From assembly GCA_905193155.1 (NCBI GenBank), contig CAJJNQ010000019.1, positions 1 through 45,674 on the forward strand: 45,674 nucleotides of DNA, in the 5' to 3' direction. A model generated the notes under the pieces. That model saw only the letters and a program-made list of their open reading frames with translations, did not search any database and was not told the origin of the DNA. Shown here in pieces: positions 7,371 to 15,106 of the stretch (position 1 is the first letter of the stretch; the number at the start of each line of letters is the position of its first letter). The position numbers were made by a program, and so were the translations under genes. Origin of the DNA: an uncultured Christensenella sp. GTDB lineage: Bacteria; Bacillota; Clostridia; Christensenellales; UBA1750.

Positions 7371-8861
7371 ATGTTTGAACAGAACAAGGGAATCGTAAAG
7401 ATTAAAGACGGTGCTTTGCAGGGCAAAAAATGTGAGCGCAATCCTTCCGTCTGGGCGTTTTTGGGCATTCCTTATGCCGATGCGCCCGTGGGAAAGAACC
7501 GCTGGCGCGCGCCCCAGCCCGTCAAGGCGTGGGAAGGCGTTCGGGATGCGACGAAATATACGCCCGATTGCCCGCAGATCACGCTGCCGAAGGGTAGTTT
7601 CTATCAGGTGGAGTTCTATCCCAACGAGAAGGTCATGGACGAGGCGCAGGGTCTTGCGCTGAACGTCTGGTCTCCGGCCGTGGACGGCGAGAAGCTGCCC
7701 GTGCTGGTGTGGATCCATGGCGGCGGCTTTACCGAGGGTTCCGGCGGCGCGCTGCAATTCATCGGCGAAACGCTGGCGGCCAAGGGCATCGTGGTCGTGA
7801 CCATCAACTATCGTTTGGGCGCGCTGGGCTATATGGCGCATCCGGAGCTGACTGCCGAGCAGGGTGCTTCCGGCAACTACGGCGTGATGGATCAGATCGC
7901 TGCGCTCCGTTGGGTGCATGAAAACATCGCGGCCTTTGGCGGCGATCCGGAAAAGGTCACCATCGACGGTCAGAGCGCCGGCTCCATGTCGGTTTCCGCA
8001 ATGATGGCGACCGAGCAGACCCGCGGCCTGTTCCGCGGCGCGATCGGCCAGAGCGGTTCTGCGCTGGGCCGCATGATGCCTTCGACACAGAAGGCCGAAG
8101 AGATGGGTCTGATGCTTCAAAAGGAGCTGGGCTGCAAGAACATCGAAGAGATGCGCGCCTGCACGCCGCAGCAGCTGATGGACGCGACCGACAGGATCGG
8201 TGTGCGCTTTGTGCCCATCATCGACGGCGTTGTCATCAAGGAGGACTACATGGCTCGGTTCTCCAGCGGGCGGATGAACCATGTCCATGTCCTCATGGGC
8301 AGCACCTGCGACGAGGATTGCCTGCACGAAACGCAGGATAACGACTACGAAAACTACCTTGAGAACGCGAAACATTACGGCAAATACGAGGAAGAATACA
8401 AGCGCGTGTTCCCGGCAGAGAACAACGAGCAGGCGGGCCGCGTCATCAGCGTAGAGCGCACGGCGCGCACCTTCGCGGGGATGCGCTTGCAGGCGGACTT
8501 CCAGCAGAAGCAGGGCATGAACGCCTATCTTTATTCCTTTACGCAGAACCTGCCCAATGCCGACGGTTCGCTGCTGGGGCCGTTCCATTCTTCGGAGCTG
8601 GTCTATCAGTTCGGCACGCTTTACACCGGCTGGCGCCCGTGGCGTGAGGAGGACTACGCCGCGTCCGAACGCATGATGAACTACTGGGCGAATTTCGTGA
8701 AGAACGGCGATCCCAACGGCGAAGGATTGCCCAAGTGGGAAAAGCACGTCCCCGGCGACGATCAGTGCATGTTGCTGTGCGCTGATTCCAAGATGGGCCG
8801 CGTGCCGCATGAAGAACAAGTGGAGTTTATGACCAAGTGCATTCTGGAGGGCGTGATCTGA
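7371..8861 (+). CDS. Type-B carboxylesterase
   Basis: A 496-residue alpha/beta hydrolase of the carboxylesterase/para-nitrobenzyl esterase family, predicted to hydrolyse carboxylic esters. Seen directly: the oxyanion-hole motif WIHGGGFTEGSGG, the nucleophile elbow GQSAGS, the acidic-residue region GSTCDED, and the histidine in GPFHSSELVYQFG. There is no signal peptide, so it is likely cytoplasmic. The ATG at 7371 follows AGGGGGAAG by a normal distance. The stop overlaps the next start (TGATG), suggesting co-translation with the phosphatase. The natural substrate cannot be inferred; in gut bacteria it could be a dietary or xenobiotic ester. Confidence 0.9.
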   Translation: MFEQNKGIVKIKDGALQGKKCERNPSVWAFLGIPYADAPVGKNRWRAPQPVKAWEGVRDATKYTPDCPQITLPKGSFYQVEFYPNEKVMDEAQGLALNVWSPAVDGEKLPVLVWIHGGGFTEGSGGALQFIGETLAAKGIVVVTINYRLGALGYMAHPELTAEQGASGNYGVMDQIAALRWVHENIAAFGGDPEKVTIDGQSAGSMSVSAMMATEQTRGLFRGAIGQSGSALGRMMPSTQKAEEMGLMLQKELGCKNIEEMRACTPQQLMDATDRIGVRFVPIIDGVVIKEDYMARFSSGRMNHVHVLMGSTCDEDCLHETQDNDYENYLENAKHYGKYEEEYKRVFPAENNEQAGRVISVERTARTFAGMRLQADFQQKQGMNAYLYSFTQNLPNADGSLLGPFHSSELVYQFGTLYTGWRPWREEDYAASERMMNYWANFVKNGDPNGEGLPKWEKHVPGDDQCMLLCADSKMGRVPHEEQVEFMTKCILEGVI

Positions 8862-9448
8862 TGGGGATGCGTTCGATCCTGCTGCTGCGCCACGGCCCGG
8901 CCGATCAATCTGCGCCGGATGCGTTCATCGGGCGCACCAACCCCGCGCTGACCGAGCAGGGCAGAGAGATCGCCAAGGCCGCCGGCCGGCGGCTGAGCCA
9001 TTTACAGATCGGCGGGGTTTATACCAGCCCTCTGATCCGCTGCGTGCAGACCGGTCGGCTGCTTGGGCTGGAAAACCTGCCGGTGGAAACGGTAGAGGGC
9101 CTTGCCGAGCGCGACTTTGGCGCGTGGGAGGGCAGAAGCCGTGCGGAGTGCCGCCGGGACGAAGCGGCGTGGGCGAAATTTGCCGCACCCGACGGCGCGC
9201 CGCCGCAGGGGGAGAGCGTCAGCGCGTTCCATACCCGCGTCATCGACGCGTACAACGATTTGCTGGATAAGACCGACGACAAGCCGGTGATCCTGATCGT
9301 GGCGCACCAGTCCGTGATCTGCGCCATTGCCGCCGACGCGCTGGGATTGGGCATGGAGGGAGCCTATCACTTCCGCTGTATGCCCGGAAGCCTGGCGCAG
9401 ATCGACTATGCGGACGGCTTTGCCACGCTGTCCCGCTGGAACGGTTAA
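8861..9448 (+). CDS. Histidine phosphatase family protein
   Basis: A 195-residue member of the phosphoglycerate mutase-like histidine phosphatases (GpmB/CobC type). The phosphorylated histidine is in SILLLRHGPAD; the second arginine motif is TSPLIRCVQT, the acid is in LAERDFGAWEG, and the second histidine is in LIVAHQSVICA. The substrate is unknown; relatives act on alpha-ribazole phosphate, sugar phosphates or nucleotides, and there are no cobalamin genes nearby. The ATG at 8861 overlaps the esterase stop and has GGAGGG about 10 bases upstream; a second ATG at 8867 is possible. Confidence 0.88.
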   Translation: MGMRSILLLRHGPADQSAPDAFIGRTNPALTEQGREIAKAAGRRLSHLQIGGVYTSPLIRCVQTGRLLGLENLPVETVEGLAERDFGAWEGRSRAECRRDEAAWAKFAAPDGAPPQGESVSAFHTRVIDAYNDLLDKTDDKPVILIVAHQSVICAIAADALGLGMEGAYHFRCMPGSLAQIDYADGFATLSRWNG

Positions 9449-9477
9449 TCTCGGCTTAGTTGGAGGAATAGGGGAAA

Positions 9478-10584
9478 ATGCTGTCCATACGTCCGACGCA
9501 GCTGCGCGTCGATCTTTCGGCCATCCGTCATAATGTGCGGGAGGTTGCAGAAGCAGCCGCCCCCGCAAAGGTGCTGGCGGTGGTCAAGGCGAATGCCTAT
9601 GGCCACGGCGCGGTGCAGGTTTCTCAAGCCGCGCTGGAGGCCGGGGCGGATATGCTGGCGGTGGCGCTGATCGAAGAGGGCGCGCAGCTGCGTCAGGCGG
9701 GCGTGACCGCGCCCATCCTGATGCTCGGCACGACCGACGTTCATGCGGCGGAAGCGGCAGTGGAATACGATGTGACCCCGGTGGTGTTCCTGCCCGAGGT
9801 GATCTTCGCGCTGGAAAGCGTTGCGGCGAAAAAGGGCGTGTGCGCATCGGCACAGATCAAGATCGACACCGGCATGAATCGCATCGGCGTGCGCACGGAA
9901 GAAGAACTTTCCGCCGTGCTCGACGCCGTGGCAAAATGCCCGCACGTCCGCATTACCGGGGCGCTGACGCATTTTGCCACGGCGGATGTGCCGGAGAGCG
10001 ACTTCGGCGGCGAACAGATCGCGCGCTTCGAGCGCATGACAGCGCTGATGCGCGTACGGGGCTTGAACTTCGAGCGTCATGCCGCCGCGTCTGCCGCCGC
10101 AGTGCGCTATCCGCAGGCGCGCTACGACCGCGTGCGCGCGGGCATTGTGATGTACGGCATCGACCCGCTGGGGCAGCTGGACGTGCGGCCTGCGCTGCGC
10201 TGGACGACGCGCGTTTCCTACGTCAAGACCATTGAGTCGGGCGACACCGTCTCCTACGGCCGACGGTTTATCGCTGCGCGCCCGACGCGCATCGCCACTT
10301 TGCCCGTGGGCTACGCTGATGGATACAGACGGTCTTTTTCCAACCGCGCACAGGTGCTGCTGCACGGCAGGCGCGTGCCGGTGGTGGGATCGGTGTGCAT
10401 GGATCAGGTGATGGTGGACGCCACCGGGCTGGATGTACAGATGGGCGACGAAGCGGTGCTGCTCGGGCGGCAGGAGGAGGAAGAAATCTCCTGCTGTGAG
10501 CTGGCGCAGCTGGACGGCACCATTCCCTATGAGATCATGACGGGCATTTCCGCCCGCGTTCCACGCGTCTATGAGCAGCAGTGA
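9478..10584 (+). CDS. alr: Alanine racemase
   Basis: A 368-residue PLP enzyme that interconverts L- and D-alanine, supplying D-Ala for peptidoglycan. The PLP lysine is K37 in VLAVVKANAYGHG; the second-domain catalytic tyrosine lies in RVSYVKTIESGDTVSYGRRF; MYGIDPL and the VGSVCMDQ signature are present. Length is typical. TGGAGGAATAGGGG precedes the ATG. It overlaps the next gene by 14 bases. Confidence 0.95.
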   Translation: MLSIRPTQLRVDLSAIRHNVREVAEAAAPAKVLAVVKANAYGHGAVQVSQAALEAGADMLAVALIEEGAQLRQAGVTAPILMLGTTDVHAAEAAVEYDVTPVVFLPEVIFALESVAAKKGVCASAQIKIDTGMNRIGVRTEEELSAVLDAVAKCPHVRITGALTHFATADVPESDFGGEQIARFERMTALMRVRGLNFERHAAASAAAVRYPQARYDRVRAGIVMYGIDPLGQLDVRPALRWTTRVSYVKTIESGDTVSYGRRFIAARPTRIATLPVGYADGYRRSFSNRAQVLLHGRRVPVVGSVCMDQVMVDATGLDVQMGDEAVLLGRQEEEEISCCELAQLDGTIPYEIMTGISARVPRVYEQQ

Positions 10585-11137
10585 GCAAAAGCGCGCGCTG
10601 CGCGAGAAGATGAAGCGGCTGCGGGAGCAAATTTCCGACCGGGAGGCCCGCAGCACCGCCATCTGCCGTGAAATCGCCCGAATGCCGGAGTATATTGCAG
10701 CGAAAAACGTGCTGCTGTATGCGTCCATCGGCAGCGAGGTCTGCCTGGACGGACTGATCGAAAAGGCGCTTGCGCAGGGCAAGACCGTGCTGTTGCCCAG
10801 ATGCGGCCGGGACGGGGAAATGGACGCGATCCGCCTCCAAAGCCTGTCGGAGATGAAAAAAGGCAAATACGGCATTCGTGAGCCGGAAGGAATGCCTTTT
10901 CCGCCGGAGGAGATCGACCTTGTGCTCTGCCCCGGATTGGCGTTTGACCCATGCGGCGCGCGCCTTGGCTGGGGGAAGGGGTATTACGACCGCTATCTGG
11001 TCAAAACGCGCGCATTTTCGGCGGGCGTATGCTTTGCCGGATGCCTGCTGCCCCGCGTACCGGCACAGGAAAACGACGTCCCCATGCGGGCGGTCGTGTG
11101 TGAAGAGGGTATAAAACGCATCGGAGGAAACATATGA
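10571..11137 (+). CDS. 5-formyltetrahydrofolate cyclo-ligase
   Basis: A 188-residue enzyme (MTHFS, YgfA/YqgN family) that converts 5-formyl-THF to 5,10-methenyl-THF using ATP. The family signature is clear: a basic N terminus (KRALREKMKRLREQI), VLLYASIGSEV, and CPGLAFDPCGARLGWGKGYYD. The start codon lies within the end of alr, so translation is probably coupled. A 4-base overlap (ATGA) joins it to the membrane protein downstream. Confidence 0.93.
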   Translation: MSSSEQKRALREKMKRLREQISDREARSTAICREIARMPEYIAAKNVLLYASIGSEVCLDGLIEKALAQGKTVLLPRCGRDGEMDAIRLQSLSEMKKGKYGIREPEGMPFPPEEIDLVLCPGLAFDPCGARLGWGKGYYDRYLVKTRAFSAGVCFAGCLLPRVPAQENDVPMRAVVCEEGIKRIGGNI

Positions 11138-11739
11138 AAGACATACTGAAGTTTACCCTGTCGGCATTCCTGATGCTGGCAACGCTGACGCTGGTCTCGG
11201 TGGTGTTCATTCAGGCGTTTATGAGTGATTACGACTGGATCAACCTTCTGCTGACCGTGCTCTATTCGTTGCTGGTGGTCGCGGCGGCGCTCTACGAAGG
11301 CGCGCAGCGCGGCGCGAAGGATTGCAAATACCGCAACCTCATGCAGCGCCAGATGGAGGAGCGCGGTTATGTGATGAATGCCGAAGAAGCGAGCCGCTGC
11401 TATCTGCCCTATAAAGGCTTTGTTGCGGGACTGATCGCGTCCAGCCCGTCCATTTTACTTGCGCTTGCGGCAGTCATCGCGGGCAAAAGCGCTCCGGTCT
11501 GGCTCAACATTGCCGCGCGCATCTCGCTCAGCGCGTATTTAAGTCTGTTCCAGTATGTTGAAGCACTGCTGCCGATGCTCTTCCTACCCCTTGCACTGGT
11601 CTATCCGCTGTGCATTGGGCTGGGGTATCTTGCCGGACCGCGGCTGTGGAAGCGCCAGGTGGAGCAGATGGAAAAGGCCAAGCGCGAAAAGCGGCGCAAG
11701 GTCAACCGTAAGAAGAAGCGCGCCAAGACGGCTGCGTGA
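11134..11739 (+). CDS. Unknown membrane protein with a basic C-terminal tail
   Basis: A 201-residue protein I do not recognise. It has about four hydrophobic segments (near residues 8-30, 38-55, 88-110 and 125-165). Between the second and third is a polar stretch (GAQRGAKDCKYRNLMQRQMEERGY). The tail is strongly basic (KAKREKRRKVNRKKKRAK) and probably cytoplasmic. It overlaps the folate cyclo-ligase gene by 4 bases, so it is co-expressed with it and alr. The tail could bind nucleic acid or acidic lipids; that is speculation. Confidence 0.8.
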   Translation: MKDILKFTLSAFLMLATLTLVSVVFIQAFMSDYDWINLLLTVLYSLLVVAAALYEGAQRGAKDCKYRNLMQRQMEERGYVMNAEEASRCYLPYKGFVAGLIASSPSILLALAAVIAGKSAPVWLNIAARISLSAYLSLFQYVEALLPMLFLPLALVYPLCIGLGYLAGPRLWKRQVEQMEKAKREKRRKVNRKKKRAKTAA

Positions 11740-11747
11740 TGATGAGA

Positions 11748-11778
11748 CGGCGGGGGGTTCTCTTCCCGCCGCTTTTTT
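11748..11778 (+). terminator. Rho-independent terminator after the alr group
   Basis: CGGCGGG (11748-11754) pairs with CCCGCCG (11765-11771), followed by C and six Ts (11773-11778). It begins 9 bases after the membrane protein stop and separates that unit from the deaminase gene. Confidence 0.88.
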
Positions 11779-11801
11779 ACTCAGATAAGGAGAAAACAAA
11801 G

Positions 11802-12194
11802 ATGGAAGCGATCTGGCAGGAGATGCGCGATGCGGCGATGAAGGTGATTCGCCCTCGCAAGGTATCCGGGATGGTGGAGGTGGGCGGCATTGCGGCCGCC
11901 GTTGAATCCGCATCGGGAAAAATCTATGTGGGCGTATGCGTGGACACGGCCTGTACGCTTGGCGTGTGTGCGGAACGAAACGCGATGTTTAACATGATCA
12001 CGAACGGGGAAGATGAAATCCGCCGCGTCGTGGCGGTGAATCGTGAGGGAAATGCCGTTCCACCGTGCGGCGCCTGCCGTGAGTTCATGGCGCAGCTGAT
12101 GCAGAACAAGAACCTGCCGGTGGAGATTCTGCTGGACTTGGATGCCGAAAAGATCGTCACGCTGCGCGATTTGACGCCGGAATGGTGGCTGTAA
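11802..12194 (+). CDS. Cytidine-deaminase-like zinc hydrolase
   Basis: A 130-residue member of the cytidine deaminase superfamily. Zinc and catalytic motifs are intact: C56-A-E58 (GVCAERNAMFNMI) and P-C89-G-A-C92 (PPCGACREFM). It lacks the usual N-terminal AYxPYSxFxVGAAL of housekeeping Cdd, having VSGMVEVGGIAAAVESASG instead, and resembles the blasticidin-S-deaminase-like branch. The substrate is therefore uncertain (cytidine or a related aminopyrimidine or antibiotic). The ATG at 11802 has AAGGAG about 9 bases upstream; the frame extends back to 11736, but that ATG lies before the terminator. Confidence 0.85.
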   Translation: MEAIWQEMRDAAMKVIRPRKVSGMVEVGGIAAAVESASGKIYVGVCVDTACTLGVCAERNAMFNMITNGEDEIRRVVAVNREGNAVPPCGACREFMAQLMQNKNLPVEILLDLDAEKIVTLRDLTPEWWL

Positions 12195-12277
12195 AAAGGG
12201 CAAAAAAAGAGGGCCGTGCGGCCCCGAGTGTAGAGTAGGAGGAGTGACCAACGATACTGCCGAATCGCTTTCGGCAA

Positions 12278-12309
12278 GCATAGTTTAACCGTCTCTGCAC
12301 AGACTATGC
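12278..12309. repeat. Inverted repeat in the deaminase-rsmD gap
   Basis: GCATAGT (12278-12284) and ACTATGC (12303-12309) form a 7-bp inverted repeat with an 18-base loop. A second small repeat, GCCGAA/TTCGGC, lies directly upstream around 12259-12275. Both sit in the 212-base gap before rsmD. No function is evident; they could be a weak terminator or an operator. Confidence 0.35.
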
Positions 12310-12341
12310 GTGAAAATTTTGAATTTGCGCGCTGTTTTTTG

Positions 12342-12370
12342 TTGTTCGGCGGGCACAGATGTGGTATGAT
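12342..12370 (+). promoter_or_regulatory. Probable promoter of rsmD-coaD
   Basis: TTGTTC (12342-12347), a 17-base spacer and TATGAT (12365-12370). The good -10 and correct spacing place a start point near 12377, upstream of the rsmD ribosome binding site. This rules out the upstream in-frame ATG at 12359 as a start. Confidence 0.65.
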
Positions 12371-12406
12371 GAAATGACCAGAGGTTTGATTCGGAGGGAG
12401 AGAACC

Positions 12407-12949
12407 ATGCGCATCATTTCCGGGCAGGCCCGAGGACGAAAACTGAAAACGCTGGAAGGGCTGGATACCCGCCCCACGCTCGACCGCACGCGGGAAGCGC
12501 TGTTCAACATATTGCAGCAGCGCGTTCGGGATGCGCGCGTGCTCGACCTCTTCGCGGGTTCCGGCGCGTTGGCGCTGGAGGCGCTCTCAAGAGGAGCGAG
12601 AAGCGCTGTGATGTGCGATCAATCGCCCGCCGCCTGCGGTATCATCCGGGAAAACATCGCGCTGGTTCGCATGGAGGATCGTGCGCGCCTGCTGTGCTGC
12701 GAAGCCTCTCAGGCACTGGAAAGGCTTGTCGGAGAACAATTCGACCTGATATTTCTCGATCCGCCCTATCACAAAGGGCTCATCGATGCGGCGCTGGAGG
12801 GCATGATCCGGCGAAATCAGCTGGCGGAAGGCGGCCTGATCGTGGCGGAAACTGCGCAGGACGAGGGTTTTGATCTGCCGGAAGGCCTGACTTTTACGGA
12901 CGAGCGGAAATACGGCAAGTCCAGACTGCATTTTATTGAAAGGGCGTAG
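12407..12949 (+). CDS. rsmD: 16S rRNA (guanine966-N2)-methyltransferase RsmD
   Basis: A 180-residue SAM-dependent methyltransferase acting on G966 of 16S rRNA. Visible motifs are the N-terminal RIISGQARGRKLKTL, RPTLDRTREALFNIL, the SAM-binding VLDLFAGSGALALEALSRGA, and the N2-methylase motif FLDPPYHKG. The start at 12407 follows GGAGGGAG by 6 bases. It is followed closely by coaD, as in B. subtilis ylbH-ylbI. Confidence 0.94.
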   Translation: MRIISGQARGRKLKTLEGLDTRPTLDRTREALFNILQQRVRDARVLDLFAGSGALALEALSRGARSAVMCDQSPAACGIIRENIALVRMEDRARLLCCEASQALERLVGEQFDLIFLDPPYHKGLIDAALEGMIRRNQLAEGGLIVAETAQDEGFDLPEGLTFTDERKYGKSRLHFIERA

Positions 12950-12956
12950 GAAAACC

Positions 12957-13448
12957 ATGCGGCGTATCGCGCTTTTTCCCGGGTCGTTCGACCCGCTGAC
13001 GCTGGGGCATCTCGATCTGATCGAGCGGCTGAGTGCGCTTTATGACGAAGTGGTCGTGGGCGTGATGAGCAATCCGGCCAAGAAGCCCTATCTGGAAGAT
13101 GAAGAGCGCCTGCACAGCATTGAGCGATCGGTTGAGCACCTTGCCAATGTGCGCGTTGCGCTGTCCCACGGCGCGACGGTGGATTTGGCGCGGCAATGCG
13201 GCGCGCAGGTGATGGTCAGGGGGCTGCGCTCCGTGACCGATTTTGAGTATGAAACGGTGCTGGCGGCGGGATACCGCTATATGGCGCCGGATATTGAAAC
13301 GCTGTTTTTGCCGGCCCGCGCCGAGTGCGGAGCCATCAGTTCCTCCATGGTGCGGGACATCCATTCCGTCGGCGGCGACGTCGCGAAACTGGTACCCCAA
13401 CCCGTGATGGAGGCTTTGGCGCGCAGAGACGCCCGAAAGGAGAAGTAA
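12957..13448 (+). CDS. coaD: Phosphopantetheine adenylyltransferase
   Basis: A 163-residue nucleotidyltransferase that makes dephospho-CoA from 4'-phosphopantetheine and ATP. Motifs: ALFPGSFDPLTLGHLDLI with the TxGH signature, MVRGLRSVTDFEYE, and the C-terminal ISSSMVRDI. Length is typical. The ATG at 12957 is 7 bases after the rsmD stop; an in-frame TTG at 12936 overlaps rsmD and is less likely. CoA made here supports both acyl carrier protein activation and the Pta reaction encoded nearby. Confidence 0.95.
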   Translation: MRRIALFPGSFDPLTLGHLDLIERLSALYDEVVVGVMSNPAKKPYLEDEERLHSIERSVEHLANVRVALSHGATVDLARQCGAQVMVRGLRSVTDFEYETVLAAGYRYMAPDIETLFLPARAECGAISSSMVRDIHSVGGDVAKLVPQPVMEALARRDARKEK

Positions 13449-13450
13449 GA

Positions 13451-13927
13451 ATGAACGTAATGGCCCTTTTGGAATACCTCGATGAGGAACTGAGCAAGTC
13501 CGCTTCGGTGCCGCTGACCGGCAAACGCCTGGTGGATGTGGAAAAATGCCTTGATATCGTCAGCGAGCTGCGCGTGACGCTGCCCGACGACGTGAAGGAT
13601 GCGGAGGTTATCGTCCGCGACCGCGAGCAGATTCTGGCCGATGCGCAGCACCAGGCGGAGCAGATCATCGCCGACGCACAGCAGCAGTTTGAGCAGATGG
13701 TCAGCAACCACGCCATTGTGCAGGAGGCGCAGCGCCGTGCCAACGGCATTGTGCAGGACGCGATGGCCAAGGCGGACGAAGAGGCCGACAGCTGCACCGC
13801 GTACCTCAACGACGTGCTGGGGAGTGTGGAGCAGCATCTGCGCCGCGTGCTGGACGATGTGCATCAGAACCGCGTCGAGGTCAACAGCAACGCGGGCGGC
13901 AATCCGCCTCAGAACAACGCTCGATAA
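13451..13927 (+). CDS. Coiled-coil protein linked to coaD, function unknown
   Basis: A 158-residue soluble protein that is mostly helical: a short N-terminal region (MNVMALLEYLDEELSKSASVPLTGKRLVDVEKCLDIVSELR), then a long heptad-rich coil (about residues 50-145) rich in Ala, Gln, Glu and Asp, then a disordered Asn/Pro/Gly end. Similar coiled coils behind coaD in clostridia are sometimes labelled ATP synthase b-like or DivIVA-like, but I see no membrane anchor and no specific signature. The ATG is 2 bases after the coaD stop with AAAGGAG upstream, so it is co-expressed with coaD. Confidence 0.8.
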   Translation: MNVMALLEYLDEELSKSASVPLTGKRLVDVEKCLDIVSELRVTLPDDVKDAEVIVRDREQILADAQHQAEQIIADAQQQFEQMVSNHAIVQEAQRRANGIVQDAMAKADEEADSCTAYLNDVLGSVEQHLRRVLDDVHQNRVEVNSNAGGNPPQNNAR

Positions 13928-13940
13928 CCCGTCTTTTCGA

Positions 13941-13966
13941 GGCCGATGATGCGTCATCGGCCTTTT
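13941..13966. terminator. Terminator between the coaD unit and ylbJ
   Basis: A perfect 9-bp stem (GGCCGATGA 13941-13949, TCATCGGCC 13954-13962) with a TGCG loop, followed by TTTTCT on the plus strand. It ends the rightward rsmD-coaD unit. The hairpin overlaps the last codon and stop of ylbJ on the minus strand (stop at 13954-13956), and minus-strand transcripts would also form it. Confidence 0.88.
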
Positions 13967-15039
13967 CTGTTCCGCGGCGCGGGCAAAAGCGCCGGCAGCA
14001 GGCAGAGCAGCGGCCAGAGAGCGGGCGGAGCAATTTCCGGCGCGCCTGTCGGAGCAAAGACTGGCAGCGTCCGGACGGGCAGCAGACAGAACGCGCGGCA
14101 GAGCGCAAAGGAGAGGGCTGTGTGCGTCAATCGCTGGCAAAAGTAGATTGCGGGGCGCACAGAGCCTTTGAGAAACACCTGTGATTGACAGAGCACCGAG
14201 ATTCCGCCAAAGGACGTCAGCGCGCAGATCAGCGACAGCCGCAGCGGCAGAGAAAGCGCCGCCTGCGCCATTTGACGGCAGCCGCCGCTGACTTCCAGAA
14301 AACCGGACAGCAGCGGGCGCACGGCATCCTTGGGGATGGCCCAGAGCAGCACCCGCTCCAGCGCCCCGATGATCCCCACCGCGTCAAGTACTGCGGCAAG
14401 TGACGAAAACAGCGCGATGGCCGCGCCGATGAACAGCAGCGACAGGCTGCTTTGACGCAGCGCTTCGGGTAGGGCGCGCAGCGGGGATTCCGGAGAAAAA
14501 GATGGCTGTTCCTGCGGTTCGTCGGCAACAGTGCCGTGATTTCTCCACAGCAGCCCGTTGAGCACTGCGCCCAGCAGCTGCACGGCAAACAGCAGCGCGC
14601 CGCGCGCGGGGCTGCCCAGCCAGCCGCCCACCGCGCCGACGAGGAAGAGCGGCCCCGTCACCGTGCAAACGGCGGTCAGGCGTGCGCAGGCATCCGGAGG
14701 AAGCGAGCCCTCCGCGCACAGTGCGGAAGCGAGCCGCGCCCCGTTCGGCGCGCCGGAGAGCCAACCTGCCAGCAATATTCCGCCGGCGCGCTTTGGCAGG
14801 CGGAAAAGGCGGCACAGCGGTGCGGCCAGCGGGGAGAGAAGATCGAGGGCTCCGCTGCTTTGCAGCAGCGAGGTGACGACAAAAAACGGCAGAAGCGCGG
14901 GCAGCACCGCCTGTGTCCAGAGCAGCAGACCGTCCTTCACGCCCTGCATGGCGGCCTGCGGGAACAGGAACAATAATGCCAGCAGCAGTCCCGGCGCAAA
15001 GCCGTAAAGCCATGCGCACAAACGGAAATCGCGCCGCAT
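13954..15039 (-). CDS. ylbJ: YlbJ-type sporulation integral membrane protein
   Basis: A 361-residue polytopic membrane protein of the YlbJ (SpoIVY-like, nucleoside-recognition 'gate' domain) family, which in B. subtilis is needed for spore cortex formation and is made in the mother cell. Typical stretches are VLPALLPFFVVTSLLQSSG, FRLPKRAGGILLAGWLSGAPNGARL, and FLEVSGGCRQMAQ...LTSFGGISVLCQ. It lies beside coaD and ylbK as in Bacillus, but inverted. The ribosome binding site GGGGGAAGG precedes the ATG. Its presence suggests an endospore-forming lineage, although YlbJ-like genes also occur in non-sporulating relatives. Confidence 0.88.
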   Translation of the reverse strand: MRRDFRLCAWLYGFAPGLLLALLFLFPQAAMQGVKDGLLLWTQAVLPALLPFFVVTSLLQSSGALDLLSPLAAPLCRLFRLPKRAGGILLAGWLSGAPNGARLASALCAEGSLPPDACARLTAVCTVTGPLFLVGAVGGWLGSPARGALLFAVQLLGAVLNGLLWRNHGTVADEPQEQPSFSPESPLRALPEALRQSSLSLLFIGAAIALFSSLAAVLDAVGIIGALERVLLWAIPKDAVRPLLSGFLEVSGGCRQMAQAALSLPLRLSLICALTSFGGISVLCQSQVFLKGSVRPAIYFCQRLTHTALSFALCRAFCLLPVRTLPVFAPTGAPEIAPPALWPLLCLLPALLPAPRNRKGR

Positions 15040-15106
15040 AAATCCTTCCCCCTTTGTTGAAATGAAGGCATATCCCTAAAAAGCTATGAAAAGAGGTTGA
15101 GTCGTT

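Noticed and set aside
7338..8819. A 493-codon frame antisense to the carboxylesterase
   Set aside because: Shadow frame; the plus strand carries all catalytic motifs of a type-B esterase.
15040..15106. Sigma-E type promoter for ylbJ
   Set aside because: Expected by analogy with B. subtilis, but no convincing -35/-10 pair could be placed in the 67-base gap.
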